Source: Rhyacichthys aspro
Taxonomy: Eukaryota > Chordata > Actinopteri > Gobiiformes > Rhyacichthyidae
Reading direction: 5' to 3'
DNA length: 64,000 bases
Assembly: GCA_036850595.1 (NCBI GenBank)
Contig: CM072163.1
Location: forward strand, 15,648,639 to 15,712,638
The position numbers and the translations under genes are program-made. The notes below the pieces were generated by a model, which ran no database searches, was not told where the DNA came from, and saw nothing but the letters and a program-made list of their open reading frames with translations. Positions 26,827-40,356 of this stretch are shown one piece after another (the first letter of the stretch is position 1; every line of letters begins with the position of its first letter).

Positions 26827-29474
26827 CACTTTAGTGTATTCCACTAAAGAGCGTCTTTAGCATCACTATAATTCAAAGTAAGTAGACGATTCAAGTGTAA
26901 CAGAAGAGAGTAAAACAAAAGCTGAGAAATGCTGCCATGTAAGCTCCCTCTAACAAGGAAATAGTGGTCTGGCCTGGTCTCCACCGCTGTCCCATCACCA
27001 ACTGGCACTGCCATTGTGGGTCTGAACACACACACACACAGACGGGCGCCTATTTATAACCATAGTTAAGTCCAGTTCACGTCGGGGTTGCTGTAATGTT
27101 CACGTGTTCTTTTCAGGCCTGACTGCTCTGAGTGACGGATGCCCACACACAGTCCAGCTCTGCCCCACACCGAGAGCTTACTCTCAACAATGTTTCATGC
27201 ACAAATTATGCATTCGGTGTAGATTTTGTTATTCTAGAAGGCATTGAGTACACTTCATGAATGCACAAAAACATGAATGTGTTTTTGTTATTGTTCCTAG
27301 AGTTGTGCACCATATACTGCCTGGAAAATCAATACAGTCCCGAGTCTCAGCGTCCCACCTTAATTCCTCCATTCCCTTCACTCCACACCTCACAGCTCTC
27401 CTTTCTCTCCCCCGCGACTCTCAAAGCTGGAGTGTGTAATCAGCCCAGAATTAATACCTGCATTCCAACAGCCGGCAGGAATGTTTTAACAATGTAGCCT
27501 TGTTCAGGTACAGACCGGGACAGATCAGACTGAAAAATACATCCACAATATGAATGTGAAGATGAGTCCCATAATATGAAGTGTGAATGTTTTGTTTTTG
27601 AGCTCTTAACACTAAGGAACAATCTGCAGAAAAGGCAAACTTATACTATATGCACTTTAGGCTACTCTATCATTTAAAGATAGTTTTGATTTGATTTTAG
27701 ACTCGCACAGGTTCACACAAAAAGGTTTTCACTCACTCACAAAAAAATAGACAAGATTTCAGTTCAGCTGTACGGTCTTGTTGACGACCAGTTAAAGGCA
27801 AAAAGGATTTACCTGGCCTCATGCCGCACCCTCTCTGTTAGTGCTCATCACATTGAGTGAATGTCAAATCCAGGGTTACTATTGAATTAATTCTAACCAC
27901 TTTCGTCATATATTTTTGCAGTGTTTACCTTTTTTCTGTGTGATTGGATTGGGGATACACGCTCACATGTAAACAAACGAGTTTAAATCTGAAATAAAGA
28001 AAGTGGGAAGTTTGTTTACAAATGCATTCACATCTGTGTTGTTTTAGAGGTCCATATCTGCGAAATGAGAATGATTTCCACAGTGTCAGGATTTATTAAA
28101 TTTTTAGTATACTATGCCTTTAAGTATGCCAAGCTTTATTTGAAACTATTTCGAAACTACAAACTAAAAAGTGCACCATGTAGTGATCAGAAACACACCA
28201 GGGGTGCATATTTTTATGAAGATTATGAATTTTATTAGCCTGCCTTGAAATTGGAATGAAATTGGGATAAGATATTACCGTGATGTGGTATTGATTTCCA
28301 GCCATAATTCAAAGACAGAGATAATGAAAAGCAGTGGCATACGGCCCCCTAATCCACCCATCCTCCCCTCATCCCCCCTTCAGCCCATCCTCCTTTGTCA
28401 GGCCTTATTATTGAACATGTGTCCACTCTGCCCCTGCCATCACCCCAGCCCACCCTTTAACACACAAAGAGCACACACACTGAGCGCAGCTGCTAATTGA
28501 CATCGAGAGTTGGTCCATCTTTTATCATTTCCCGCATGGGCTCATCTTGAAGTGTGTGGGATCAAAGGAGGTCCTCCAATTTTACACCCAAGTTCCTCTC
28601 CGAAACACTTCACATTATGGCGGTCCTTGAAAGCACAGCTGATTTCTATGGATAACTAAATTTAGACTTAGAGTTGCACGATGTCCTCAAGAGCAGAACG
28701 CAAGACGCTCTTCGAGTACGACACTGGGGTCCTTAATTACTTTAGTCCCTAATAACAAGACGCTAAATCAGTTAAGCACTCTGTATGTCACAATAACTAT
28801 CTATCATCTGCGCTGTTTTGCAAATTGAAAAGACATGTAATTCAGAATCATTTAGCCTTATGGAGTCATAAACCAATTGACTGATATTGATTTGAGATTA
28901 AATATTCATATTGACTGGGAGCAGGCCTGGACTTTTTTTTTCCAGTTAGTCAACATAAAACTATATGAAATTTGAGAGTCCTGCTCTTACCGGAATACGG
29001 ACGTAAACAGGAGGGGAATCTACTTGAAAACTGGCAGAGCAAAACAAGTTTGAGAAATGCACTGGCCTTAAGTGCTTTCTACTGCTGCTGCACTAAACTG
29101 ATGCAACTCCATAAATAGTCTTACACAAGGTAATTGAGCATGTTTGCGTGAATAATATCGACCATTTTATCAGAGAATCACCAGGGTTCTGCAACGCCCC
29201 AAATGGGCCCTCTCTGTGCAGGCAATCGTTTAAAAATGTTTTCATCCCGAAACATAAAATGCAAAGTCTGGCCTTGCTCATCCTCCACTGATTGATAGCA
29301 ATTGCACCATACTGTATATTGCACATGTATAATCAAATAAATGTATCATCCTTTATCAGCCTGTTACAGCACGCCATGTGTCAGACATTCATCTTTTGTG
29401 TGTGAATATAAATCTTGTAACTGTCACTATATCAGCTGAGTTGGCTATAAGCACTGTGCAATATATTGTAAATA

Positions 29475-29540
29475 GGGCTGCTCAATATCAGGAGAGCATG
29501 CGATATGCCATACCTTTTAAACTATACTGATGATAATTAT
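29475..29540 (+). mobile_element. Solitary hAT-type end
   Basis: TAGGGCTGCTCAATATCAGG followed by GCGATATGCC resembles the left end of the 754-1126 element and common fish hAT MITEs. No matching right end or duplication was found, so it is probably a truncated copy. Confidence 0.4.
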
Positions 29541-29859
29541 TTGGCTGCAACTCCATTTCGTTTAAGTCTCCGATTGGCCAATTATTTCGACAAAAAAAGT
29601 GTCATGGAAGACATGGATTGCACGGATATTGCCCTTTTTAATTGAATGACAATATTCATTTATTGTTATTGCAGTATCAGCAGTGGCAATATCCATATGA
29701 CAAAGAACCACTTGAATAGCAATAATGTTTCAGCCATTCACACTTTGCCAGTAAAAATAACTGAAAAGAGCTTTAAATCAAACTGTAGTGTGAATAAATG
29801 TAAAAGCTGAAGGGGCCAAAGCTGAAGGGGACATATATCACAAAACAAACTCTCATATC

Positions 29860-29985
29860 TTAGTGCATACCATATACTTGGGAGACCCAGGTTCTATTCC
29901 GACTCATTCTGGATCATCTGCCCAATGTCGTTCCCCTTCCTCTCAGCTTGTTTCCAACATAGTTATGGGATGTTTTATAAATATT
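29860..29985 (+). mobile_element. Degenerate tRNA-derived SINE body
   Basis: The run TTGGGAGACCCAGGTTCTAT followed by TCCGAC holds a pol III B-box-like core (GGTTCTATTCC). It continues with a TCTGCCCAATGTCGTTCCCC-type segment found after the B box in fish tRNA-SINEs. The A-box side is unrecognisable and no tail was found, so it is a fossil. Confidence 0.45.
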
Positions 29986-31233
29986 CTGCTATTCACTGGG
30001 ATCTATGTTGGCAAATCCTTTTTTCATTATGACAATACCCAACAATGACATCCCACAATGCACGCTTTCACCTGCTTTAAAGGAGCTTGTGCCCCTTTGG
30101 AGCTAATTCACACGAAATGTTGCTGTACTATTAAGCTCTAAGGGATGAAAACAGGATTCATAATACACAGTCACAAGGATCGGTGCAGTATCATCCAATC
30201 TGCTGCAGGAATATGAAAGAGACAAATGGAAGATTCTGTATGGGTTTAGAGGGGTAAAGAGGAGTAAAAGTGCATAAATTAGGGCATAAAGTTGCTGAGA
30301 GTATGCCACAGTAACTAATTCACACATACAAGCTCAAACAGGACGTGACTCGCAGTGAATATTAACAGTTTCAACGGAGTAACTTTATCACTGCACGCTT
30401 TCAAAGTCAAGTTCACTCAGGCAGAAAGGAACTCCAGTGCTGTGATTGTTGTTTCACAGCAGCTCTTGTAAGTGAAACCTCAATAAAACAAAGGCCAGTG
30501 AGGTCCTCGGGGCGGTTACCTGACTAAGAAAGTCCTGAAAGTTGACACTGCATTTTTTTTTGTTTTTCACTTCCTGTGATGCTACCCCTTCCCTGTAGTA
30601 GCGCTCAGGTGACACGGGGAGCCCCCTTTTTCTCACAGACGTGAAGTCACACACCCAACGTACGGGACCCGCCACTTAGCTAGAATACAGGAGGGTCTGG
30701 GGATTAATTTTCCCACTCAAACTCCCCCTGGCCCGGTTAAAAGCAATAAGATCTCATTGTCAAACAGTGACCAGCCTCCCCGGAGAGGTTAACCACCGCT
30801 GCTTAACCATTAACTAGATTAAAGTCAGGAGGGCGCAGGAATGTCTTCTGACGGATGGAATGGGAGATTGGACATGGAGAATGGGCTTGAGAGTCAAAGA
30901 GTAATCGCTGTGGGTACGGCCCTGTGCCTTTGTGGCAGCGGGGCTGAGTAAATTTGCTCACCAAGGTGGATGTAAACAGGTACTGTAGCCTAGTGAACTT
31001 CCAGTCACCCTCCTTCCTCTTGTTATCATGAAGTGAGACTGATAAGAGAGGGAAGGAATGCTCCAGCAACGGGCCGTGGTGTTTATGAGAGCAGACAGGA
31101 TTCAAGTGCATTGTTAGGAGATGACCAACTTAGAGTTTTTATTGTCAAGAGAGCGTTTTAAACACATTTTACAACCAATCTTTAATGACAAGGCAAAGAA
31201 GCTCAGGTTCCTGTAATAAAGATGCAGCTAGGG

Positions 31234-31290
31234 TTGGGCGACTTCACCAATTTTAATCAAGTTGACTATTTTTTTTACAATTTCCTTTCT
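31234..31290 (+). mobile_element. Possible truncated TIR element end
   Basis: TAGGGTTGGGCGACTTCACC resembles the left end of the MITE at 52477 (TAGGGTTGTGACGG). No partner end or target duplication was found to the right. Confidence 0.25.
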
Positions 31291-33849
31291 TTAAGACTAT
31301 ATTATGACTATGCATAACCTATTATAGCTGAAATAACAGTTTAAATGTGTTGCTTTTTAGTTTTAACACTGGGTCTGGGGATACAAGCTGTGAAATAGTG
31401 AGCCTTTTAATGCATTTTACAGCATCAACTGTTCAAAAGAGGCCTGTTAAAGGTCTGTTAAAGGACAGAAAAAGTGCTTGTTAAGTCAAAGCACGTGGCT
31501 AATTTGCATAAATAAACAAGTGCATGGCATATTAAAAAGGTGCTATTATTTGTGAATGTCTATTTAAAGCCAGTCAGCAAAAATACATCATTATAGAAGT
31601 CACATGACTGCCTTCCTGTAGTTATTATTTAGTCTTTTGCTTTTGTGGAATTGCCAGAATCATTGTTCAAGTTGCTCTGAAGCTTGTTTGTTTCTGTCAA
31701 ATTTGACTAAACAATTTATTCTGACAATGTTCAAAAGTAAAAACACAAATCCTAGTTGTAGTCCTAGTTGAAGCCACGCATAAATTTGAATTAAAGCAGC
31801 AACATTTTTATTTTATTCTTATGTGGGTCTCTGTCAAACAATTTGGGATCCGTGAGTATCCTTACATGTAACATATTATCTTAATTCAGACAAATGCAAT
31901 TTAATCATGTGAAACCAACTGTATTAACTTTGACTCAATTACTAATACAGCAAGAAGAAGTAAGAAGTGTAAATTTACAATCAAACCTCAAAGCCAACTC
32001 CCACTTTCTGAATGAACTGGAATTAAATCCAAGTGTGTATAGTGACCACCTCCTATTCCCTCTCCATCCCAGTCCAGTGGAACGGCACGAACCCAAGTGT
32101 GTGCATGTGTTGGACGGGGCTTTTTGGGAGAGGTGCATTCAACAACTGCTGCTGAGGCAACTGTTGATGTCTGCGGAGCAACAGCTTGCGCGGCTCCCAG
32201 AGGACGCTCCGCCAGCCAACAGTCAGATGGTGGGCTTAGGGTTTTGAGGGGCACGGGGGTTAGGATTTCTTCTCAACTGTGAGGAATATAATCTCCTTGG
32301 CCACAGATGTAGGCTTTTCCATGAGATTCCCCATTCCCAATTGGTATTCCTCCATCCTGATGAAGCCCCCCTCGTCTGCTATGTCTTTTTCTTTGGTTTA
32401 TCCCTTTCCTGATGGATCAAACCAACTGGAGAAGACAGAAAGAGAAAGGACTGGGAATGCTTCCGAACATAAAACACATTGTAGAACACAAGCTTCCTTT
32501 TGTACGGATGAAATAATACTGACAGTTCTTTGGCCACCTTTCGATACAGTTCTTTAATTCTGCAAAATGGATTGGCAACACTTAACCTCGTCTAGAAAAA
32601 GTGCAAAAGGACATAAGAGAGAGAACCTCATTTCAAGGCCGCATTGGAAATTACCCCTCGGTCTCTTCTCTCTCTCTGGAGACAAGAAGCATGCATCAAG
32701 GCAACACTATAGTCAGCTGTAATCATCTCTTATCCCGTCCCTTGATCTGCCTCGGTCCATCCTTTTACTCTGTACTTCCTTCCTTCCCTCCATACAACAC
32801 CCACTAATGACAAGACACCCAACGAACAGCCTCGGAAAACAGTCTCATCTAGTTTGGAAACGTTTGTACCACAGCGAAGCAGAAGAGGACAGCTATTCTC
32901 ATTTAAAAATCTTCAACAGTGGCCATAAATCTACAGTGGAGCAACTTCAGGGATGGGAGGAAAAGCAAACAGCCCTCTTCCTCCTCGAACACAGCGGCCA
33001 TTCTTTCGATAATGCTATGCAGAGGCCTTAACTGAATGCACAAAAGCACAGAAATGAATTACAACCACAAGTGGACGTGAAACGACCTCTGAAGTGGCGC
33101 AAAAAGTGAGCACGACTATAGGGATGACAGGGCGGTATTGGCAGACAGATAAGAGGGGCGAGGCAGAGAGAGACAGCGATGGAAGATGGGAAAATAGACA
33201 AAGCTAATCCGGGGAAACACACCTTTTGTTTATGTATGTGGTGTAAAGGTGGGCTGTAGTCAGAGCTAAGCTGTTATAAAGCTCTAGCGGGGATCTGAGG
33301 ATGAAGAGATAGAAGGATCGGCTTTAGCGTCTCCGCTGTGAACTGTATTGTCTTTGGGAAGTAACTTATTGGATTATCCGTGCGCTCTAATCAACAGTCT
33401 GCGTCCACATTATGGTAATGCTTATTTTATTATTATTATTATTTTTATTTTTTTTTATCTTTTATGTCCATGTACTAGGCAGCCTGTTGTGCCACTTTGA
33501 ACCACTAGATGGAGTCATGAGCCACTGTAGTGCCCATTAGCCCAGCACAAAGTGAATATTCCTACACCATTACAGTAGAATGTCTTGCTATGTAAAAATA
33601 AACCATTGCCATTACCATAAACACAAGCTTGAACTGTACTTCAGAGTTCTGCGGCATCTTTTTTTCCGGTTTTTCTTTTTCCCAACAACACTGTGTTGCA
33701 TAATTTAGATGAAAAGCAGGAAATAATTCGACTGAATAAGTGGATTAATGCCAATACTTTGCGTAGTTTATGGTTGCTCCAAATAAAACCAATGGTTTTT
33801 CAATCCCAAATGAAGACAGCACTTCAACTGCACAGAAGCTATTGTAATA

Positions 33850-34060
33850 TGAACGTCTGTGGAGGTTCTCAGTCATCCAGGTAGTCATACTGCTGAAAGC
33901 TTGGAAAGAAGGCATCTGGATGTAGTTTGGAAACAGAGGATGTAGCTTAATGAGACTGCTACTACTTCCAGCCTCTCATTGGGTGCAAAACTCTGGTTAA
34001 ACCCCTCCCTCTCAGGATTTAAACTCATCTTACAGACCAGTTCCTTGGATAATCATCTTC
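33850..34060 (+). repeat. Probable dispersed repeat fragment
   Basis: The segment GTGGAGGTTCTCAGTCATCC, AGGTAG and then GAAAGCTTGGAAAGAAGGC looks like an interspersed repeat seen widely in fish genomes. There is no coding frame or clear ends. The assignment rests on recall of the pattern. Confidence 0.3.
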
Positions 34061-36640
34061 TGTATCCAAACTTCAACCTCCTTTTCAACCTTTTAGGAAG
34101 AATAACATACAACCGTATCAAATCTAAAGAAGCCTTCCCTTATTTCCTGAACCTTTTTTAAAAATTCTTTTCTAAGGTATCCTTCTAACCCGGAACCAAC
34201 TCCTTAACTAAGAAACTAATATTTAACTTGTGCGTCCTGGAGATCCAGCTGAGTGAAACCCAGTCACACCACAGGAATGCTCGTTGGCTGTGAAAACACT
34301 CCGGCTTGGCACCTCCAGGAGTGAGATGGAGGCCTCATTGTCGCCGCTTGTTTATATGGGGATTACAAACTGTGACTTGTGGTTAAGATTGTAAAAAAGG
34401 AGAAAAGAAATGCCCTCTTTTTTTTCCATAGAATGTGAAGTGATGACAAACACACATTACAGAGCGGGCTAAAACACGTCTGGGAGAATGCCACTCATTC
34501 CGTGTTAGTGTGTTAGCAAACACACGAGGGGGGGGAGTGAAGCACCTCAGTAATTACAGCCCACTCCCCTGAAGGCCTAAATGACAAGGGGCCTGCCAGG
34601 ACTCCCTCTGCCCCTCGCTGCCCTATAGGTTTCCTCCATGTCGTAACAGTAAAGTATAGCAGAAGCTCCGACTTGTGCTTACACGTACTGCAAATCTGTT
34701 TCCTTCAAGTGACAACACGCGAAGTCACAAAGCTGAGCCTCAACCCAAGACGTTTAAAAAAAAAACCATGCACTTTTATCTTCTTTTCTGAGCTAATACC
34801 AGAATAATTACACACAGCCACAGGGGGCAACTTTTGATGCTGGAACAGAAATTAAAAATGAGGAAATGACTGTGGGGAATTACGGTGAAAGTAGACAAAA
34901 GGGAGTGACAATGTGAGTTAGCGGGCGGCACCTTGAAGTCAGATAACGCTTGTCACTGCGATTCTCTCCACTCCGTCCCCATTACTTTGATTGCCGACAG
35001 TTTAGAGTCGCCCGTTTTAACGAAACAGCTATAAAAATGAAGTTGCGTGTCTGTTTGTTGACATGACAAAGCTGCAAGTGGCATCCCAAGAGTGTGGAAG
35101 TAGAAATATTAACCTCAACGTCTGGGTGAGTGGGTCAAGAGGTCAGTTGGATGCTGGGTACAAGCATGCCAAGCTCCTCAGGCCGCTGGGTGGGTTGCTA
35201 TGCACAGCACCGATTCAGTATAAAGTGAAATGAGAGGACGAAAACACAGTAACACATGTATCCTTTCGGTTCTGTTTAGTGCAACGTTGACGGAGCGGCG
35301 AGTTGCAAGAATGCGACCAGTTATTGTGGGAATGAGTTTGACAGAATCCCGCTGAGACCCAACAAGAGCTGCTATTATTAGACACAACTATGCTTTAGAG
35401 GAGGAAGAATCCAGCTTGAAAACACAGGGGAATTGACCAACCTTAATGTTTATTACCCCTAAGAGAAAAGAGAAATTTTCCTTTTCTTAGATAAGGAGGA
35501 GCTAACATCCTTTTAGTCACTGCACCACTGCTGTACAGAGGGATGAGTGGTGTCCAACACAGCATATCTATCAGTTACACAGTGATCTGGCACCTGTTAA
35601 ACTGCTTCATGAGAAAAAAACAAAAAACAACTGTCTCTGAGTCAAGGATACAATGAACAGAAGTGGAGCCGGAGCCAAACACGAATGAGGTGGATGTAAA
35701 ATAGTGATGGGAGTAAAAAGAGAGCAGATGAGGGTGTAGCCCAGCCCCGCCCTGAGGCTCAGCTGCTTCAAACACCACAGACTATGAAGCACAGATAACT
35801 ACAGAAGACTTTGGTGCTCACAAAATTAACCATGACACTCAAAACTGCACGGAAACTCACACAAGACACTCAGAGGACTTCAGAGGAACATCAAATACTA
35901 ACAAATCACAACAAATCACATCACAGGGAGCACAGGGAGCAGTAAAAAGTCCAACTCACTGATGCTTCTGAGGGATTACAGCTTAAATAGTAACAATTTG
36001 TCTTTTATGACTCCCATCTTTTGTTCAAATAAGCATTTGTATCAACTGGTTGCTGGAAGTGACATGAAACCCTCGAATAACTTCAAAGGACGCACGGTGC
36101 ACCTTCGTGTTTTCAAAATAAAATCATTGAGTCTAAATTCTAGTCGCCTGGCTTCCTAAAAACATTGTAATCTCTTTGACAGGTGTGTTAATCTGTCGTG
36201 GCAGCCTATATCGTACCGTATCGCGGACTTTTATTGTGGAGAAAGCCGTGGTTTGAAGACAAAATGAGGAGAGGGGACTTCCACGTTTCACAGAGAGCGT
36301 CCCCTCAAAGAACCGTTTGGACAAGTAACAGTAAAGCTGCCCAAACTCACTGACACTCGATCGGTGCCGATATCCGAGACATGCTCAGCTTTTTTTTTAC
36401 GCAGACAACGCACTAACAGGTTGTTTAGTGGCTGCCAGTGAAGACCGTGAGGTGAGTGCGTGAGTGGAATGCGTCGCTGGAGGTTGTGTCGTGTTGGAAC
36501 AGGTTTCTGTGCGTAGCGGACCTCTCAAAGTAAGATAAACTCTGTCCCGAAGCCACAAAAACTGAAGTAAACCTCGTCCGAAGCGCTAAGTGAGCAGTAA
36601 CCTAGCAGCTGTGTGGTGCAAAACAAAGAATGAGGATTAC

Positions 36641-36704
36641 CTTGTAGTGCCAAGAGCAGCAAGGTGCATGAGAGAAACGCGCGTCCGAATGTTATCCCGT
36701 CCAT
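36641..36704 (-). CDS. Signal-peptide first coding exon of an unidentified secreted or membrane protein
   Basis: On the minus strand a strong start context, GAGCCATGG, opens a 64-nt exon ending CTACAAG|GTAATC. It encodes 21 residues plus one base (phase 1): a short polar start (MDGITFGRAF) and a hydrophobic core (TLLLLAL), as in a cleavable signal peptide. A phase-1 intron directly after the signal peptide is common in immunoglobulin-superfamily and other cell-surface proteins. The region around it has promoter-like composition. No continuation exon was found to the left, so the first intron would exceed 36 kb, as in some neural adhesion genes. The protein family cannot be named from this exon alone. 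Confidence 0.5.
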
Positions 36705-36945
36705 GGCTCCCGTTCACAACTTTCCCGCAGAACAAGTGACTGCTTCGGGTTGTAGAAAGTGAAGTGTGGCTAAGCAGCAGCAGTAGCAACAGCAACAGCA
36801 ACAGCAGGTCTGTCTTTCTTCTTTTCAAAGCTCCAAACCTGCGCGGACCTCTCCCCCTAGCTCCGTCTCACTCTGCGTCTCCACTCACTCACACACACAC
36901 AGAAATCTGATGCTGGTGGCAGTCCTCTTCTTGGTTGATATATTT
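36705..36945 (-). promoter_or_regulatory. Presumed 5' UTR and core promoter of the signal-peptide gene
   Basis: Reading on the minus strand, the region upstream of the ATG at 36704 contains a (CTGTTG)-type run (about 36806-36772) and GC-rich sequence. An AT-rich AAATATAT box lies at 36945-36938, about 235 bp upstream of the ATG. If used as a TATA-like element, it would place the start near 36910. The long leucine-rich open frame through the CTG/TTG run has no ATG start and is not considered a protein. Confidence 0.35.
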
Positions 36946-36957
36946 GCACAAAGGTGA

Positions 36958-37015
36958 CCCCCTCCCTCCCCGGTGCAACCCCTCCTCTTCCCTCTTTGCC
37001 CCCACCCTCCTCCCC
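36958..37015 (-). other. Two putative G-quadruplex motifs upstream of the signal-peptide exon
   Basis: On the minus strand, 37015-36990 has four G runs of three or more with loops AGGA, T and CAAAGA. 36982-36958 has four G runs with loops TTGCACC, A and A. Both satisfy the usual G3+N1-7 pattern. The tract is nearly pure purine on that strand and lies just upstream of the AT box. G4-prone promoters are common in vertebrates. Confidence 0.6.
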
Positions 37016-37060
37016 TTTCAGTCATTCAAAGACCTGCTCCACTGCGCGCCTGTGGGCCCT

Positions 37061-40000
37061 GCAGGATTTCCTTCAAGGAAGTTAAAAGTGATTTTATCAT
37101 GAGCTTCTGAATCATAGTAACCCCCAATATACTCGCCCTTAGTCAAAAATAACTGAAATATTTATTAACACAGCGAGGGTTGTGCACTGAAAAAGTCGAG
37201 ATAAGCCAGCAGCCAAAAGCTTGCATTAGCGTCAAACTGCTGCAACAGATTCAGCCTTTTAGCTAAATGGAAGTAAAAGTTGCATGGAAAGTGTAAATTT
37301 GTGAGATTTTTGCACAATTGAATGTAGGCTAACCATGAAACACTTGGATACATCATCTTTTTTTACCCAAAGCTTGCAGAAATGGACCAACGGAGCAATA
37401 CAAGCATTAGCCAGAGGGGGCAGTGATGAGCGCTATTGAAATCGTGAACTTTCTGATGAGTGACTTGGTCAGAAGTTATATATAGTGTAGTAACATCTTT
37501 AGACTTCACCGGCAGATCACGTCGTCTAAAGCTCGCGCAGATTTTCAAAAGCGGTGAAAATTACGTTCATTTCTAAACTCGGTAAATGAGAGAAATTCAT
37601 TCATCAAGACACGATGCATTCAAAGGCTGCTCAGACCAACACTGTCTCGCTTCTTTCTTACGATAAACATTATTAAAACCTCCTCTGATTGCCTGTTGTT
37701 CGTGTTTTTCTTCGTCTCTGTCGTCTTATTATTTGCAGTAGATAACACTTGGAAGTACAAAGGCTGAGATGAGAAAAAAGATCTAATTGCGTATGTAATG
37801 GATTATTATTATCACTGTGATAAGGTAAGGCAATATTGTTTTCTTTTTAGATTAACTATATGTAAGACCTTTTGTGTGTTTCATTCAAATAAAGTTGGTA
37901 CAGACACGTTTGCCGTCTTCCTCTGATGAATCACACAAAGCATTATGGTCTATTTCAACCATCTAGTGCCCATAGAGGTCCTCACTACTTTTCATGATGC
38001 ATTGTGGGAAGCTTTGAGCACCCTACTGTTCAGTAACAAGAAATTCAGACACTGCCACAAAATAATCTGCGTAATTACTATATAGAGAACTGTATAGTGA
38101 CTAGAGAATGGTTTTGGATAAAGCCGGAGACTTTAGAGGCTTTAGAAAATGATTTATCAACAAGTTATTTCATGTAGTTTTTTTGTGCATAACATTATGA
38201 CAACAGGAAATTTCTCTAAGACAGGATTGGGAGTGGATTACCATAAATTACATTTTGCAAAATATATTCAACTGGATATTTCAATTCAAGCCACGGGAAG
38301 CTCATATAACGGCTTCTAAACCCTTCCAGCACGGCTCCCACCCAAACTAAATTCAATTTCTTCTGGGGACAAATTTCCTGTTAGACTTTTAACATGCTCT
38401 TTCCTCTGACTTATGTATAACTCCTGTAATGATTTTCAATTTGGAACCAGAGGCCATTCTTTGGGAGTGGGCTAAGCCGTCTGTCAGTCAGAGACATACC
38501 ATTCATTCCTAGACATGTAATCCGTCCGAAATCTGTTGGTTACTCACCGGCTACCTTACCGGCTATTGAGTATTTACGGTGTAGATGTGTAGTTATCATT
38601 AAAGGGATAAGCGGCTTATTCACAAGACTGTAATGTTGAGTTCTTAGACTGGCTAGTGTGAAGCATGGAGTCCATATAAGCTTAAGCTCCATAAGCTTCG
38701 AATTGGAAAGCATAAACAGATGTCAGTCACTTCGATGGCTTCATGGAACTGTCATAACTGAACACAGGGGCGCATATCTTCTCGTATGTCATGTGGATTT
38801 CTTGCGGACGCACCCTGCAGGTAATAGCAGTCCTTCACAAAGCATTCAAAGACACATTCCACTCATAGTTGGTCCAGAACAGCTGGTTCACAAACAATAC
38901 GGTCAGCCACGTTCACACCGGCTCACACACCCTCTTCTGGGCTTACAAATACACACCGCCAGTGGGGTTTTTTTTAATCGTATATAGGTTACAGCCTTTG
39001 ATGGGACTGACTCATCACGTTTACTGTTACACTCCGAGTCCATGAATCTCTCTTTTCTCTCGGCGAGTAAGGTTGGCTTCCCACTGACTCTGCAGCATCA
39101 ATAGAGCCTCTCATCCCCGATATCGACCATCGTAATCATGTCCCTACGCTCTACAGGCATGAGATGAACCAACAGTCCCGCAGTGAAGCAGCGTAACCCC
39201 TCAAAGTGTCTTACATAAGTCCCACATCTTGCCGCAGAGCTACGTCCAAAACCGATTCAGCCGAGTGCTCGCCCCGGACCTTCTTACGTAAGGCCTTTAT
39301 TCATGTATACAGTAGTGGAGCTGTGATTTACTGTATTGGCTCATTACCTAATGGACGTGCAGCGTGAGCCAGGCAAGGAGAAAAGGGGCAGGACAGATGA
39401 GCAGGGCGCGAATGGTAAGACAAGGTTGTAGGAGAGCGTTGATGTAATTTGTAAAAGGAGCATGCTTCAAGATGTCAAAGTCGTCTCAGGGAAAAGAAAT
39501 GGCTGATGGTCGTTTGAGGTGGGTGTAGGTGAGCACTAGAGCGGTAAAGATAAGCTTAAAAATGATAGCAGCTTCACTACGGGCTCATTTTGTAAAAGTA
39601 GTGTCTGACAAGAGTGGCTTAAAGCTGACAAGGTAATCGTTCTGCTGCTGATACACTGTGTTTTGACATAATCCACCCGGTGTAAGGCACTGTACAGACG
39701 CTGTTATTCTAACTAGGCTCCCTGTATTTAACACAAGGACAGCCAAAGCCCAGTCTGGGAGCTTAAGGCTAGTGTAAGGCCAGTAACAAGAATGTGTAAT
39801 TAAAGGGGCACCGGGTAACATTTAGCCCTAAAATATATATTCTCCAAATCATTTTAATGGTTCTTAGACATGATCGGTAGAATCATACCTATCTCATTTT
39901 CCTCTAATGTGACTTTCGTGGATAGTCTCTACTTATTGCAACGATGAACTCTTTTTTAGCCAAAGCACAACCAGTTTATAATATCGCCTTCAAACAAAGC

Positions 40001-40242
40001 ACATTTTTGCAGACAATGGCAAAGATTCACATGCTGAAGGGTCAAGAAGTGGGGGAGTATAGTCTGGCGTCAAAGTTGTCAAAGTGAAAGCAACCAAATG
40101 TTGTACAGAAACTGTATTGTTGCTTGCTTTGTTTGAAGAAAAAAAAGTACAACATTTAGCATTAGCATTTTCTATTAAAATATGACTAATAATCACAAGT
40201 TTTCCTTCTCGCCTGTGGGCTATCTATGGGATTAGCAGACAG
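37061..40242. other. Non-coding stretch
   Basis: AT-rich. GATGCATTGTGGGAAGC near 37997 resembles a ZNF143-type site within possible repeat DNA. TTAAAGGGGCACCGGGTAAC at 39801 resembles the end of a fish short element. No exon was seen. Confidence 0.4.
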
Positions 40243-40356
40243 CAGTGTTTAGCTCCACCTTTTGTAACTGTAAGCGAAGTTTATTTACCCGTCCAGTGAC
40301 AACTCAGGCTTTGCTCCCAGTGTGGTACAGTTACGAAAAGTTGGAGCTAAACACTG
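40243..40356. repeat. 30-bp inverted repeat with 53-nt loop
   Basis: The left arm is 40243-40272 (CAGTGTTTAGCTCC...GTAACTGTA). The right arm is 40326-40356 (TACAGTTAC...GGAGCTAAACACTG). They are inverted copies with one inserted base and one mismatch. The RNA or single strand would form a long hairpin. It may be a small foldback MITE or part of a larger repeat that begins near 39800. Confidence 0.8.

Larger units (their letters stand above)
26827..36640. other. Non-coding stretch, probable first intron of the signal-peptide gene
   Basis: Apart from the repeat fragments listed, nothing coding was recognised. The GC-richer block 32080-32260 is open on the plus strand but lacks splice context. 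If the exon at 36704 is real, this is the start of its first intron. Confidence 0.4.

Noticed and set aside
36637..36828. Leucine-run frame on the minus strand
   Set aside because: It has no ATG start and arises from CTG/TTG repeats; the frame beginning at 36704 has the better start and a donor.
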